From: Kiloniella sp. EL199
GTDB taxonomy: Bacteria; Pseudomonadota; Alphaproteobacteria; Kiloniellales; Kiloniellaceae
Assembly (NCBI RefSeq): GCF_900313065.1
Contig: NZ_OMPU01000006.1
Span: 235,943-299,942 of the forward strand
Reading direction: 5' to 3'
DNA length: 64,000 bases
Shown here: in pieces, positions 27,084-36,478 of the stretch
Position numbering within the stretch: position 1 is the first letter of the stretch
Layout: the number at the start of each line of letters is the position of its first letter
Program-made: the position numbers and the translations under genes
The notes under the pieces: generated by a model
Told to the model about the DNA's origin: nothing
What the model saw: only the letters and a program-made list of their open reading frames with translations
Databases searched by the model: none

Positions 27084-27827
27084 ATGTTCAGGAAGTTCAT
27101 CACATTTTCTGCTGCTTTATCAGTTACGCTTTTTTCTTTGCCAGTACAGGCAGATTTGTTTAGCGAAGGCCTTAAGGTTCTCAATGGCGGAGAAACCAAG
27201 CAGAAAGGGCAAAGTCAGAGTAGTCTGAGCGTTGAAGAAATATCAACAGGTTTGAAAGAAGCTCTACGGGTTGGTTCTTCCCGTGTCGTTGATAAGGTTA
27301 GCTTGCAAGACGGTTTTAATAAAGATAGCAACATTCATATTCCTCTGCCTGAGAACCTAAAGAGAGTTCAGGGGGCATTGCGTACTGTCGGCTTGTCCTC
27401 TATGGCAGATGATCTTGAACTCAAACTCAATCGCGGCGCTGAAAAAGCATCAGTAGAAGCGCGTGAACTTTTCTTTGATACGATTTCGAAGATGACGCTG
27501 GAAGATGCACGACGAATTTATGATGGGCGCAATGATGAAGCGACGAGATATTTTCAACAAAAAATGAGTCCTGAGCTAAAGGAAAGATTTAAGCCAATTA
27601 TTGCCCGGACGCTTTCAGAAGTTGGTGCGATAAACAGTTACGAAGAAGTAATTTCCAGCTACAAGACGATTCCTTTTGTACCTGATGTGAAAGCGGATTT
27701 GACTGACTATACAGCTTCAAAGACGCTTGAGGGGGTGTTTTATTACCTGGCAAAGGAAGAAGAGCAGATTCGTCAGAATCCGGCGGCTCGAACAACAGAG
27801 ATGCTTAAAAATGTTTTTGGTTATTGA
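27084..27827 (+). CDS. exported DUF4197 protein
   Basis: The 247-residue protein has a signal peptide (MFRKFITFSAALSVTLFSLPVQA) and then the DUF4197 family sequence: EEISTGLKEALRVGSSRVVDKVSLQDGFNKDSNIHIPLPENLKRV, NRGAEKASVEARELFFDTISKMTLEDARRIYDG, ATRYFQ, and a C-terminal TASKTLEGVFYYLAKEEEQIRQNP. The family is mostly helical and periplasmic, of unknown role. The ATG at 27084 starts the signal peptide directly; an upstream in-frame ATG at 27012 would give a non-signal extension. It precedes tRNA-Leu. Confidence 0.85.
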   Translation: MFRKFITFSAALSVTLFSLPVQADLFSEGLKVLNGGETKQKGQSQSSLSVEEISTGLKEALRVGSSRVVDKVSLQDGFNKDSNIHIPLPENLKRVQGALRTVGLSSMADDLELKLNRGAEKASVEARELFFDTISKMTLEDARRIYDGRNDEATRYFQQKMSPELKERFKPIIARTLSEVGAINSYEEVISSYKTIPFVPDVKADLTDYTASKTLEGVFYYLAKEEEQIRQNPAARTTEMLKNVFGY

Positions 27828-27976
27828 TTAAAAAAACAAGATTGGCAGTATTCTGGGGTTTTTTGATGCGCGAGAGAAAAACGTGATGAGAAAATCAAAA
27901 AAAAATAACAAAATTGAAAAGTCTTAGTTGCGTACTCCGTAATGATGTATTAAACCCCTCCAAATCGAGACGAAAT

Positions 27977-28061
27977 GCGGGTGTGGCGGAATTGGTAGAC
28001 GCACCAGATTTAGGTTCTGGCGCCGAGAGGCGTGGAGGTTCAAGTCCTCTCACCCGCACCA
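27977..28061 (+). tRNA. tRNA-Leu (TAG)
   Basis: A class II tRNA of 85 bases: acceptor GCGGGTG/CACCCGC, anticodon stem CCAGA/TCTGG with loop TTTAGGT (anticodon TAG), a long variable arm (CGCCGAGAGGCG), T-arm GTTCAAG, discriminator A and encoded CCA. Confidence 0.95.
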
Positions 28062-28081
28062 TTTCGAAACTAATTTTTTTG

Positions 28082-28138
28082 ACCCTGGAAGGCCAGCGCT
28101 GCCCGGGCAGCCCGCTTTTGTCCTCCCAGGTCTTTTTT
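28082..28138 (+). terminator. compound terminator between tRNA-Leu and tig
   Basis: An outer stem (ACC-TGG-AGG type pairing of 28082-28092 with 28123-28131) encloses the perfect palindrome GCTGCCCGGGCAGC (28098-28111), and six Ts follow (28133-28138). It fits transcription ending after the tRNA. Confidence 0.65.
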
Positions 28139-28166
28139 ACGTAGAAATGAAAGGCGTCGCCGGCAA

Positions 28167-29594
28167 ATGCAGGTAACTGAGACTAACGCGGAAAATCTGA
28201 AACGCGAATTTACGGTGGTCGTACCCGCCAATGATATCGACGCAAAAATCGATAGTCGTCTGGTTGAGCTGAGTTCTCAAGTCAAGCTCCCGGGCTTCCG
28301 TCCTGGCAAAATTCCAATGAAAATGATGAAGCAGCGCTTCGGTAAATCCGTAATGGGCGAAGTTCTTGAAGCATTGGTCAATGAAACATCTCAGGAAGTG
28401 ATTTCAGAGCGCAGCCTTCGTCCTGCGATGCAGCCAAAAATCGAAGTTACTTCTTTTGATGATGGTAAAGATCTCGAATATTCTATTGCTTTCGAAATCA
28501 TCCCTGATATCAACCCAATGGATTTCGCCAAATTGAATCTTGAAAAACTATCTGTTGATGTTCCTGCAGAAGAAGTAGACGAGTCTCTTGGACGTATTGC
28601 TGAAAACCATAAAACAACTCAGCCTCTAAAACGTAAGCGTAAAGCAAAAGAAGGTGATGTTGTAACTATCGACTTCAAAGGCACTGTTGATGGCGAAGCA
28701 CTTCCTGGTATGGCTGGGGATGATTTCAAACTGGAACTCGGTTCTGGTCAGTTCATCCCGGGCTTCGAAGATCAGGTTGTCGGTGCAAACATCGATGATG
28801 ATGTGACTGTAAACGTTACTTTCCCTGAAGGGTATGGTAACGAAAAACTATCTGGTCAGGATGCTGTCTTTGAAGTGAAAGTAAAAGACATTGAAGAGAC
28901 TGTTCCCGCTGAAATCGATGATGCGCTTGCTGAGAAACTTGGTGAAGAAAACCTCGAAAAACTTAAAGAGCGTGTTGCCGAGCAAGTTAAGGCGGAATAT
29001 GACCGCATTGCACATTCTCATCTGAAACGTGAAGTTCTGGATCAGCTTGCTGATAACCACGATTTTGATGTTCCAGAAGCAATGGTTGAATCTGAATTTG
29101 ACGGTATCTGGAAACAGATCGAAGCCGACAAAGAGCAAGGCAAGCTTGATGAAGAAGATGCTGCAAAGTCTGATGACGAACTGAAAGCCGAATATCAGGA
29201 CATTGCTGTACGTCGTGTTCGCCTTGGTCTTCTTCTTTCTGAAGTTGGTGGCAAGAACGAAATTGATGTTACTCAAGAAGAATTGAACGCTGCTCTTCTT
29301 CAGGAAGCACGCAACTACCCAGGTCAAGAACAGGCTGTTTTTGAGTTCTATCAGAAGAACCCGCAAGCCATTGCTAACCTTCGTGCTCCTGTATTTGAAG
29401 ACAAGGTTGTTGATTTCATCGTTGATCTTGCAAAAGTGACAGAGAAATCAATTTCTCCTGATGATCTACGCAAGCAGATTGAAGCTGAAAACGAAGCTGT
29501 ATCTAAAAAGAAACCAGCTAAAAAAGCTGCAACAAAGAAGACTCCGGCCAAGAAGCCAGCTAAAAAAGCTACTGCGAAAAAGGCAGATGCTTAA
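28167..29594 (+). CDS. tig: trigger factor
   Basis: The 475-residue ribosome-bound chaperone has the N-terminal ribosome-binding domain (signature LPGFRPGKIPMKMMKQRFGKS near residue 45), an FKBP-type prolyl isomerase domain (about 155-245; GDVVTIDFKGTVDGE, LELGSGQFIPGFEDQVVG), and the helical C-terminal chaperone domain. The last 30 or so residues form a lysine-alanine-proline repeat tail (KKPAKKAATKK, TPAKKPAKKATAKK) that the canonical protein lacks. It leads the tig-clpP-clpX-lon order typical of proteobacteria. Confidence 0.95.
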   Translation: MQVTETNAENLKREFTVVVPANDIDAKIDSRLVELSSQVKLPGFRPGKIPMKMMKQRFGKSVMGEVLEALVNETSQEVISERSLRPAMQPKIEVTSFDDGKDLEYSIAFEIIPDINPMDFAKLNLEKLSVDVPAEEVDESLGRIAENHKTTQPLKRKRKAKEGDVVTIDFKGTVDGEALPGMAGDDFKLELGSGQFIPGFEDQVVGANIDDDVTVNVTFPEGYGNEKLSGQDAVFEVKVKDIEETVPAEIDDALAEKLGEENLEKLKERVAEQVKAEYDRIAHSHLKREVLDQLADNHDFDVPEAMVESEFDGIWKQIEADKEQGKLDEEDAAKSDDELKAEYQDIAVRRVRLGLLLSEVGGKNEIDVTQEELNAALLQEARNYPGQEQAVFEFYQKNPQAIANLRAPVFEDKVVDFIVDLAKVTEKSISPDDLRKQIEAENEAVSKKKPAKKAATKKTPAKKPAKKATAKKADA

Positions 29595-29629
29595 GATCTG
29601 ATCTGCTTTAATAAAACTAAACGTGTTGT

Positions 29630-29660
29630 ATGGGTTGTGCGAATCTCTCGCGCAACCCAT
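29630..29660 (+). terminator. likely terminator after tig
   Basis: ATGGGTTGTGCG (29630-29641) pairs with CGCGCAACCCAT (29649-29660) with one internal mismatch and a 7-base loop. The downstream T content is modest (ATTACTTTCT), so termination may be partial. Confidence 0.5.
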
Positions 29661-29740
29661 ATTACTTTCTAGTGAGATATAGTTAACGAGCTTAATTTGT
29701 TAATTAATATGCGACACGCGAATTACGTTGAGGGGAAGCT

Positions 29741-30385
29741 ATGAGTGATCCACGCGATATATATATGAATACTCTCGTTCCTATGGTTGTTGAGCAAACA
29801 AGCCGTGGCGAACGTTCTTATGATATCTACTCAAGGCTTCTAAAAGAGCGAATTATTTTTCTGACTGGTCAGGTAAACGATCAGGTAGCAAGCCTTATAT
29901 GCGCTCAATTGCTGTTCCTTGAATCAGATAATCCAAAGAAAGATATCTCTTTCTACATTAACTCACCTGGCGGTGTGGTGACATCTGGCTTGGCGATGTA
30001 TGACACAATGCAATACATCAAACCGGAAGTATCTACCGTATGTGTTGGTCAGGCTGCATCAGCAGGATCTTTGTTGTTGATGGCTGGTGCAAAGAGTAAA
30101 CGCTTTGCCTTGCCAAATTCAAAGATCATGATCCATCAACCTTCTGGCGGTTTCCAGGGACAGGTGACGGATATTGAAATTCATGCAAAAGATATCATTA
30201 ATACCAGATCTCGCCTGAACGGTCTCTATGCTGATCACTGCGGTCAGCCGATTGAGGTCATCGAACAGGGAATGGAGCGTGATAACTTTATGACGCCTGA
30301 TGAAGCCAAGAAATTTGGTTTGATTGATGAGGTGATTTCTCATCGTGAAGCAGATGCCAGCGATAAGAGTGGTGCATCTAAATAA
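29741..30385 (+). CDS. clpP: ATP-dependent Clp protease proteolytic subunit
   Basis: The 214-residue serine peptidase forms the tetradecameric barrel of ClpXP/ClpAP. The triad is visible: Ser107 in GQAASAGS, His132 in MIHQPSGG, Asp181 in ERDNFMTP. The processing region [20 protein letters not shown] is near the N terminus. GAGGGGAAG lies just before the ATG. It is 189 bases upstream of clpX on the same strand. Confidence 0.96.
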   Translation: MSDPRDIYMNTLVPMVVEQTSRGERSYDIYSRLLKERIIFLTGQVNDQVASLICAQLLFLESDNPKKDISFYINSPGGVVTSGLAMYDTMQYIKPEVSTVCVGQAASAGSLLLMAGAKSKRFALPNSKIMIHQPSGGFQGQVTDIEIHAKDIINTRSRLNGLYADHCGQPIEVIEQGMERDNFMTPDEAKKFGLIDEVISHREADASDKSGASK

Positions 30386-30574
30386 TTAGTAATTTGACCA
30401 GCACAGGGAACTGTTCATTAACGAAGCTTTGTTACCTTTATAACAAATGACAGGTACTTTAATTGGTATTTGTCGAGGTATTTTGCTTATTACATGGATA
30501 TTTCCCATTGTGCGGGTCGGGTCTGTCTGTCAACATGACCTAATATTGGGAATTGATTTCGAGGCTCATACGTA

Positions 30575-31840
30575 ATGTCAAAATCGAGCGATAACGACTC
30601 GAAAAATACTCTCTACTGTTCCTTCTGCGGCAAGAGCCAGCATGAAGTTCGCAAGTTGATTGCGGGACCCACCGTCTTTATTTGTGATGAGTGTGTCGAA
30701 TTATGTATGGATATCATTCGTGAAGAACATAAATCATCATTGGTGAAATCTGGTGACGGGGTACCTTCGCCTCAGGATATCTGTGATGTGTTAAACGATT
30801 ATGTCATCGGGCAGGGGCATGCTAAAAAAGTTCTCTCTGTTGCTGTGCATAATCATTACAAACGTCTGGCACATGGGAACAAATCTGGTGATGTCGAACT
30901 CGCCAAGTCCAACATTATGCTGGTTGGACCAACTGGTTGTGGTAAAACACTTCTGGCACAAACTCTGGCGAGAATTCTGGATGTTCCCTTTACCATGGCT
31001 GATGCGACGACATTGACCGAAGCCGGCTATGTTGGGGAGGATGTTGAAAATATAATTCTCAAGCTCCTGCAGTCTGCTGATTACAATGTTGAGCGTGCTC
31101 AACGTGGTATCGTCTATATTGACGAGGTCGATAAGATCAGCCGTAAGTCTGATAACCCGTCTATCACACGTGATGTATCAGGTGAAGGTGTTCAGCAGGC
31201 ATTGTTGAAAATTATGGAAGGCACTGTTGCTTCTGTACCGCCACAGGGGGGGCGGAAACATCCGCAACAGGAATTCCTTCAGGTCGATACAACGAACATC
31301 CTCTTTATTGTCGGTGGTGCTTTTGCAGGACTGGATAAAATTATCTCTGGTCGTGGCAAGGGGTCATCCATTGGTTTTGGGGCTGATGTTCAGGGGCCTG
31401 ACGAGCGAAGAATGGGTGATATCCTTCGCGAAGTTGAGCCGGAAGATTTGTTGAAATTCGGTCTGATACCTGAATTTGTTGGCCGTCTACCAGTTGTTGC
31501 GACACTGGAAGATCTTGATGCTGATGCATTGGTTGAAATTTTGTCCCAACCAAAGAATGCGTTGGTTAAGCAGTACAAACGTCTATTTGATATGGAAGAT
31601 GTTTCACTGACTTTTACTGATGGTGCTCTTTTGGGAATTGCTGGAAAAGCAATTGAGCGGAAAACCGGTGCACGCGGTCTGCGTTCTATAATGGAAGGTA
31701 TTCTTCTTGATACGATGTACGAACTGCCAAACCTTAAAGGTGTCGAAGAAATTGTTATTAATAGCGAAGTTGTAACCGGTAAGGCACAACCTCTCTATAT
31801 CTATGGTGATAGCAAGGAAGAGACCGGCACGGACGCGTGA
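30575..31840 (+). CDS. clpX: Clp protease ATP-binding subunit ClpX
   Basis: The 421-residue AAA+ unfoldase has the N-terminal four-cysteine zinc domain ([11 protein letters not shown] and CDECVELC), Walker A GPTGCGKT, Walker [10 protein letters not shown], the pore loop [10 protein letters not shown], the IGF loop SSIGFGADV (the ClpP-docking sequence) and the C-terminal [14 protein letters not shown] sensor 2. It feeds tagged substrates into ClpP. Length is normal. A short IR (TTTGTTA and TAACAAA near 30428-30447) lies in the clpP-clpX spacer. Confidence 0.96.
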   Translation: MSKSSDNDSKNTLYCSFCGKSQHEVRKLIAGPTVFICDECVELCMDIIREEHKSSLVKSGDGVPSPQDICDVLNDYVIGQGHAKKVLSVAVHNHYKRLAHGNKSGDVELAKSNIMLVGPTGCGKTLLAQTLARILDVPFTMADATTLTEAGYVGEDVENIILKLLQSADYNVERAQRGIVYIDEVDKISRKSDNPSITRDVSGEGVQQALLKIMEGTVASVPPQGGRKHPQQEFLQVDTTNILFIVGGAFAGLDKIISGRGKGSSIGFGADVQGPDERRMGDILREVEPEDLLKFGLIPEFVGRLPVVATLEDLDADALVEILSQPKNALVKQYKRLFDMEDVSLTFTDGALLGIAGKAIERKTGARGLRSIMEGILLDTMYELPNLKGVEEIVINSEVVTGKAQPLYIYGDSKEETGTDA

Positions 31841-31871
31841 CTTTTTTGAGGCCATTCTTTTTTCTTAATGG

Positions 31872-31900
31872 CTTGAAGGTTATGTACCTGTTCTTATCTG
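31872..31900 (+). promoter_or_regulatory. sigma-32 (RpoH) type promoter of lon
   Basis: CTTG (31872-31875), 17 bases, then CTTATCTG (31893-31900) matches the alphaproteobacterial heat-shock consensus CTTG-N17-18-CYTATNT closely. It ends 77 bases before the lon ATG. Lon is a heat-shock gene in many bacteria. Confidence 0.7.
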
Positions 31901-31919
31901 TATAGTTGTTTATTTTACG

Positions 31920-31939
31920 GGGGGTGAGTGATCACCCCC
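31920..31939 (+). promoter_or_regulatory. GNRA-capped hairpin in the lon leader
   Basis: GGGGGTGA (31920-31927) and TCACCCCC (31932-31939) form a perfect 8-bp stem with the loop GTGA, a GNRA tetraloop. It lies about 10-20 bases after the predicted heat-shock start. It may stabilise the lon mRNA leader, or be a leaky clpX terminator (a T-run follows 12 bases later). Confidence 0.45.
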
Positions 31940-31977
31940 TAGACTCTGTTTTTAAGCCAGCGAGCTTGTGAGGATAT

Positions 31978-34377
31978 ATGTTGGAAATTTCTCACGGTGA
32001 TGTTTATCCCGTACTGCCTTTACGTGACATAGTTGTCTTCCCGCATATGATTGTTCCCTTATTTGTCGGACGTGATAAATCTGTTCGTGCGCTTGAAGAT
32101 GTGATGAAAGAAGACAAGCAGATCCTGCTTGTGACACAGAAAAATGCATCACAGGATGACCCTAGCCCTGCGGATATCTACACCGTAGGTACAATTGGCA
32201 CAGTTCTTCAGTTGCTGAAATTGCCCGATGGTACGGTTAAGGTTCTGGTTGAAGGCGCGCGCCGTGCGAAGATTACCAAATTTTCTGATAATGAAGACTT
32301 CTTCCAGGCAGAGGCAGAACCGTTGGATGATGATGACGGAGATGAAAGAGAACTGGATGCTCTTTCAAGAAGCGTCGTTTCCCAGTTCGAGCAATATATC
32401 AAGCTGAACAAAAAAATTCCGCCGGAAGTCCTGGTTTCAATTAATCAGATCGATGAATCTGGTAAACTTGCAGATACAGTTGCGTCTCATCTTTCACTTA
32501 AAATTTCCGAGAAGCAGGAACTTCTTGAATGTGAAACAATTGCTGAGCGTCTGGAAAAAATCTACGGCTTTATGGAAGGCGAAATTGGCGTTCTTCAAGT
32601 CGAAAAAAGAATTCGAAATCGCGTTAAGCGCCAAATGGAAAAAACTCAGCGCGAGTACTATTTGAATGAGCAGCTAAAAGCTATTCAAAAGGAACTTGGC
32701 GAAGGGGAAGATGGTCGGGATGAACTCGCCGAGCTTGAAGACAAGATCGCAAAAACCAAACTGACCAAGGAAGCTAGAGACAAGTCCACGACGGAACTGA
32801 AGAAACTACGCAACATGAGTCCCATGTCTGCTGAAGCTACTGTTGTTCGTAACTATCTTGACTGGATGCTTTCTATTCCGTGGAAAAAACGCAGTAAAAT
32901 CAAAAAAGATATTCCTAATGCCGGAAAAGTTCTGGATGAAGAGCATTTTGGTTTGGAAAAGGTCAAAGAACGTATTCTCGAATATTTGGCCGTTCAGCAG
33001 CGTATGCGTAAGGTCAAAGGTCCGATTCTTTGCCTTGTTGGTCCTCCCGGTGTTGGTAAAACATCTTTGGGCAAGTCGATTGCACGAGCGACAGGACGTA
33101 ACTTTGTCCGCATGAGTTTGGGCGGTGTGCGTGACGAATCTGAAGTACGTGGTCATCGCCGTACATATATCGGGTCTATGCCGGGTAAAGTTATTCAGGG
33201 AATGAAGAAAGCTAAATCTTCTAATCCGTTGTTTCTGCTGGATGAGATTGACAAGTTGGGGAATGATTGGCGCGGTGATCCCTCCTCGGCTTTGCTTGAA
33301 GTATTGGATCCGGAACAAAACAACACATTTAATGATCATTATCTCGAAGTGGATTACGATCTCTCTGATGTAATGTTTGTGACTACTGCAAACTCATTGC
33401 GCATGCCGCAACCTTTGCTGGATCGTATGGAAATCATTCGGATTCCCGGCTACACAGAAGATGAGAAGCTGCAGATTGCGATTCGCCATTTGATTCCAAA
33501 ACAAATGAAAGATCATGGTGTCAAAAAAGAAGAGTGGTCTATCGATGATGAAGCTCTTCGCAAACTGATACAGCACTATACCCGTGAAGCTGGCGTTCGT
33601 AATCTGGAGCGTGAAGTTGCCAAGCTATTGCGTAAGGCAGTCAAAGAAATCGAGATGGGAACAATGGCTACTGTTCATGTGACTATTGATAACCTCGGTG
33701 ATTTTGCTGGCATTCAACGCTATCGCTATGGTGAAGCAGAGCAGAAAGATCTTGTCGGTGTTGTTACCGGGCTTGCCTGGACAGAGGTTGGCGGTGAGCT
33801 GCTGACGATCGAATCTGTTACTGTTTCCGGTAAAGGAAAAGTTTCTGCGACAGGTAAACTTGGCGATGTGATGAAAGAATCGATCCAGGCTGCAGAATAC
33901 TTTGTGAAGAGCCGTAGCCTGGAATTTGGTATCAAACCGTCTTTATTTGATAAAAAAGATATTCACGTGCATGTGCCAGAGGGAGCGACTCCTAAAGATG
34001 GCCCTTCTGCTGGTGTGGCGATGGTCACGTCTATTGTCTCCGTTTTGACGGGAACGCCGATTCGACATGATGTTGCCATGACTGGCGAAGTAACTTTGCG
34101 TGGTCGTGTGCTTCCGATTGGCGGCTTAAAAGAAAAAATGATGGCTGCGCTTCGTGGAAACATAAAAACGGTCATTATTCCGAAGGAAAATGAAAAAGAT
34201 TTAGCCGATATTCCTGAGAATGTTCTTCAGGGACTCAAGGTAATACCTTGTTCTACGGTGGATGAAGTCCTTAAAGAGGCTCTTTCCGAGAATCTAACAC
34301 CTATAGAGGATTGGAGCGAAGGAAGTGATGCAGAAAAGCATCATGAAAGCGATCGTGAGGGGGTAATTACGCACTAG
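31978..34377 (+). CDS. lon: ATP-dependent protease Lon
   Basis: The 799-residue protein has the N-terminal substrate-binding LON domain ([22 protein letters not shown]), a coiled coil, AAA+ domain with Walker [18 protein letters not shown] and Walker [11 protein letters not shown], and the Ser-Lys protease domain: Ser677 in [10 protein letters not shown] and Lys720 in GGLKEKMM. It degrades damaged and regulatory proteins in the cytoplasm. Length is normal for LonA. It follows clpX by 137 bases but carries its own heat-shock-type promoter. Confidence 0.96.
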   Translation: MLEISHGDVYPVLPLRDIVVFPHMIVPLFVGRDKSVRALEDVMKEDKQILLVTQKNASQDDPSPADIYTVGTIGTVLQLLKLPDGTVKVLVEGARRAKITKFSDNEDFFQAEAEPLDDDDGDERELDALSRSVVSQFEQYIKLNKKIPPEVLVSINQIDESGKLADTVASHLSLKISEKQELLECETIAERLEKIYGFMEGEIGVLQVEKRIRNRVKRQMEKTQREYYLNEQLKAIQKELGEGEDGRDELAELEDKIAKTKLTKEARDKSTTELKKLRNMSPMSAEATVVRNYLDWMLSIPWKKRSKIKKDIPNAGKVLDEEHFGLEKVKERILEYLAVQQRMRKVKGPILCLVGPPGVGKTSLGKSIARATGRNFVRMSLGGVRDESEVRGHRRTYIGSMPGKVIQGMKKAKSSNPLFLLDEIDKLGNDWRGDPSSALLEVLDPEQNNTFNDHYLEVDYDLSDVMFVTTANSLRMPQPLLDRMEIIRIPGYTEDEKLQIAIRHLIPKQMKDHGVKKEEWSIDDEALRKLIQHYTREAGVRNLEREVAKLLRKAVKEIEMGTMATVHVTIDNLGDFAGIQRYRYGEAEQKDLVGVVTGLAWTEVGGELLTIESVTVSGKGKVSATGKLGDVMKESIQAAEYFVKSRSLEFGIKPSLFDKKDIHVHVPEGATPKDGPSAGVAMVTSIVSVLTGTPIRHDVAMTGEVTLRGRVLPIGGLKEKMMAALRGNIKTVIIPKENEKDLADIPENVLQGLKVIPCSTVDEVLKEALSENLTPIEDWSEGSDAEKHHESDREGVITH

Positions 34378-34445
34378 TTGTGCTTTTTGTGAGGCAAGAT
34401 AGATAAAATGCTACCAAAACCCTTGGGATTCGGTCGTTTCTTGCA

Positions 34446-34475
34446 TTGACGTCGCTGCCATTAGCGATCTACAAT
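34446..34475 (+). promoter_or_regulatory. sigma-70 promoter of hupB
   Basis: TTGACG (34446-34451), an 18-base spacer and TACAAT (34470-34475) form a good housekeeping promoter, with a leader of about 60 bases before the hupB ATG. Confidence 0.65.
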
Positions 34476-34545
34476 CACCTCACAATCAAGAAGTCATTAG
34501 ACACTTTTTTCAATCTTACCCGTATAATTAGAGGGGGGGTCAACC

Positions 34546-34821
34546 ATGAATAAAAATGATTTGGTCGCAGCTGTAGCTGACAAAACAGGTCTATCCAAGG
34601 CCGATGCAGGTAAAGCTATCGACGGCGTGTTTGAAGCTGTAACAGATGCTCTAACCGGTGGCGACGAAGTTCGTCTCGTTGGTTTTGGTACTTTCAGCGT
34701 AGCTGCACGTGCTGCTTCTCAGGGTCGTAACCCACGTACTGGTGAGGTTATTCAGATTCCTGCTTCCAAGCAGCCTAAGTTTAAAGCCGGTAAAGGCTTG
34801 AAAGACGCTGTAAACAAGTGA
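34546..34821 (+). CDS. hupB: HU family DNA-binding protein
   Basis: The 91-residue nucleoid protein begins MNKNDLVAAVADKTGLSKADAGKAID and contains the DNA-bending arm signature GFGTFSVAARAASQGRNPRTGE with the intercalating proline in RNPRTG. It forms dimers that bend DNA. A very strong ribosome-binding site (GAGGGGGGG) fits its high abundance. The order lon-hupB is standard in proteobacteria. Confidence 0.95.
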   Translation: MNKNDLVAAVADKTGLSKADAGKAIDGVFEAVTDALTGGDEVRLVGFGTFSVAARAASQGRNPRTGEVIQIPASKQPKFKAGKGLKDAVNK

Positions 34822-34843
34822 TAATTGTTTGTAGTTGTTGACG

Positions 34844-34877
34844 AAAAACCGGTTAGCTTTTGGCTAACCGGTTTTTT
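34844..34877 (+). terminator. hupB terminator
   Basis: AAAAACCGGTTAGC (34844-34857) and GCTAACCGGTTTTT (34863-34876) form a perfect stem with a 5-base loop and a T7 tract. Confidence 0.9.
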
Positions 34878-34965
34878 TATGTTTATTGTCAATTTTGTGT
34901 AATTTTGCTCTTGCCAAGGGCGGCGAATCACCTTACAAGCTCCTTCATCAGACGGGACGTCTGGT

Positions 34966-35041
34966 GGGCGATTAGCTCAGTTGGTAGAGCATCTCGTTTA
35001 CACCGAGAGGGTCGGCAGTTCGAGCCTGTCATCGCCCACCA
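34966..35041 (+). tRNA. tRNA-Val (TAC)
   Basis: A 76-base tRNA: acceptor GGGCGAT/ATCGCCC, D-arm AGCTCAGTTGGTAGAGC, anticodon stem TCTCG/CGAGA with loop TTTACAC (anticodon TAC), T-arm GTTCGAG, discriminator A and encoded CCA. The 5' flank GACGTCTGGT is fully complementary to ACCAGACGTC, made of the discriminator, CCA and 3' flank, so the precursor would extend the acceptor helix to 17 bp. Confidence 0.95.
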
Positions 35042-35054
35042 GACGTCTTAATTG

Positions 35055-35090
35055 AAACGGCGCTTCATTATTTGAAGCGCCGTTTTTGTT
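35055..35090 (+). terminator. terminator after tRNA-Val
   Basis: AAACGGCGCTTCA (35055-35067) and TGAAGCGCCGTTT (35073-35085) form a perfect 13-bp stem with a 5-base loop followed by TTGTTTTT. Confidence 0.85.
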
Positions 35091-35292
35091 TTTATAGATC
35101 AGTATCTTACGATTCTGTTTTCGGTTGAGTTTGAGGGGGCAAGCTACTTGCTGAGCTTTAAGTGTAGAGCTTGTATGCGTATACTGTTCTCAATAGGGAA
35201 CAGCATTCGGAGGCAGTGTGATTATCAAGTAAAACGCTCTGCCATCCATGAAAGACTCTCAGAACTGTTATCTATATAAAATCAGAAGAAAC

Positions 35293-35814
35293 TTAACCAA
35301 CGACAAGTTGCTTAAGCTGTAAAGCCTCGTACTCAAGCTCATTAAGGCGGTAGTTCACGACATCCCCGATGGTAACAACACCAACAAGCTTTTTGTCTTC
35401 CATAACGGGCATATGACGAAAGCGGCCATCCGTCATCCGGCGGAGGACAGATACAAGTGGTTCGGCCCGGGTGCAAACTTCAACATTACTTGTCATGACC
35501 TGTTCAACTTTATGAGGAAGCGTTCGCCCCGGTGTTTCGGCCAGTTTACGAACAATATCACGCTCGGAAAGGATTCCGAGCAGGGTGCCGTTGGAATTTG
35601 ATACGACCAAGGCTCCTATTCGTTTTTCGCTGAGTAGTTTGACTGCTTTTCCTAATGTGTCTTGAGGGCTTATAGAAAAAACAGCGTCACCTTTATTTGC
35701 GATTATATTTTGTACCGTAGCCGTCCCCGTAGCAAAATTGGATTGCGTTGATTGACTAACCGTTTTTTTTTGCCGGTTATCGCTTTTCCTTGGTCCTTGA
35801 TAGGTTGTAGGCAT
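35293..35814 (-). CDS. CBS-domain protein
   Basis: The 173-residue protein has a basic, disordered start (MPTTYQGPRKSDNRQKK) and two CBS motifs: DTLGKAVKLLSEKRIGALVVSNSNGTLLGILSERDIVRKL, then SVLRRMTDGRFRHMPVMEDKKLVGVVTIGDVVNYRL. CBS pairs bind adenosine nucleotides and report energy state or target. Stand-alone pairs of this type are common in alphaproteobacteria, and no partner is known here. The ATG at 35814 has CAGGA 7-11 bases upstream; an ATG three codons earlier is too close to it. Confidence 0.85.
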   Translation of the reverse strand: MPTTYQGPRKSDNRQKKTVSQSTQSNFATGTATVQNIIANKGDAVFSISPQDTLGKAVKLLSEKRIGALVVSNSNGTLLGILSERDIVRKLAETPGRTLPHKVEQVMTSNVEVCTRAEPLVSVLRRMTDGRFRHMPVMEDKKLVGVVTIGDVVNYRLNELEYEALQLKQLVVG

Positions 35815-35897
35815 AAAAAGCATCCTGACTTGATTGTCATAATGGACTGTGCTTAATAACTATAAGGCAAATCATTTATTTGGGGAAGTCTTGCTTT

Positions 35898-36083
35898 TTG
35901 ACAACGATAAATCTGGCTCCCTGGAGCGCGACGTTAATTTTTATAATTGCCTGTCTGGCCGGCTATAAGTATCGCCGGGTTTGGAAGGCTGAGGGGCCAA
36001 GATGGCAATTATGGATTTCTGGCCTAATAGCAGCAAGCTGCCTATTGGTATTGGGCTTTATACCTCTGTCTACCGGAATTTAA
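35898..36083 (+). CDS. small two-helix membrane protein
   Basis: The predicted 61-residue product has two hydrophobic segments (ATLIFIIACLAGYKY and LWISGLIAASCLLVLGFIPL) separated by a basic-aromatic loop RRVWKAEGPRW, which is typical of a real helical hairpin with cytoplasmic loop. No ATG is available. TTG at 35898 with GGGGAAG about 9-11 bases upstream, or TTG at 35880, would serve. No family recognised. It lies between the divergent CBS gene and the nqrM terminator. Confidence 0.5.
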   Translation: MTTINLAPWSATLIFIIACLAGYKYRRVWKAEGPRWQLWISGLIAASCLLVLGFIPLSTGI

Positions 36084-36173
36084 ATACTACATTCAAAGAG
36101 TTTGTATTATAAGTAATACTCAGCTTTAGTTTTCTTGGCGTTCAGCTTTTTATGGCGCAATGGGAAGATAAAA

Positions 36174-36205
36174 AATCCCCTCTCACATTTTGGTTAGAGG
36201 GGATT
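36174..36205 (-). terminator. terminator of the apbE-nqrM transcript
   Basis: AATCCCCTCT (36174-36183) and AGAGGGGATT (36196-36205) form a perfect 10-bp stem with a 12-base loop. On the minus strand the stem is followed by TTTTTATC. It lies 29 bases after the nqrM stop. Confidence 0.8.
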
Positions 36206-36233
36206 AATTCAAATGAGACGTCTATAGCTTTAT

Positions 36234-36461
36234 TTAGCTGGCTTCACTTTGTTTTGCACGAGCACGTGGGCAACTTAGCCTGTCGCGTAACGGGCTATTC
36301 GGATCGACTTCTTTATTGCAAACCAGACAGTGATCAGCGTCACCGATGGCATTCAGGCCACCGCAACTGCCCTTTATCGTCTTCCCTTGCATAATGACAC
36401 CAATTGCCATGCCAAGAACGAGTAAGACCAAGATGCCGAATGCTAAAAAGAAGGTTGCCAC
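36234..36461 (-). CDS. nqrM: Na+-NQR maturation protein NqrM
   Basis: The 75-residue protein (DUF539 family) has one membrane helix (FFLAFGILVLLVLGMAIGVIM) and the conserved cysteine pattern SCGGLNAIG and DHCLVCNK. NqrM is required for NQR assembly and is thought to supply iron for the iron centre between NqrD and NqrE. It follows apbE by 17 bases on the same strand, forming the maturation operon that diverges from the nqrA-F operon. Confidence 0.9.
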   Translation of the reverse strand: MATFFLAFGILVLLVLGMAIGVIMQGKTIKGSCGGLNAIGDADHCLVCNKEVDPNSPLRDRLSCPRARAKQSEAS

Positions 36462-36478
36462 GGTCTGCTATCCGATCT

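Noticed and set aside
28848-29366. 172-codon open frame on the minus strand opposite tig
   Set aside because: Shadow of trigger factor codons; composition is Phe-rich and not protein-like.
34370-34388. GCAC-TAGTT-GTGC with T5 as lon terminator
   Set aside because: Only a 4-bp stem overlapping the stop codon; too weak to call.
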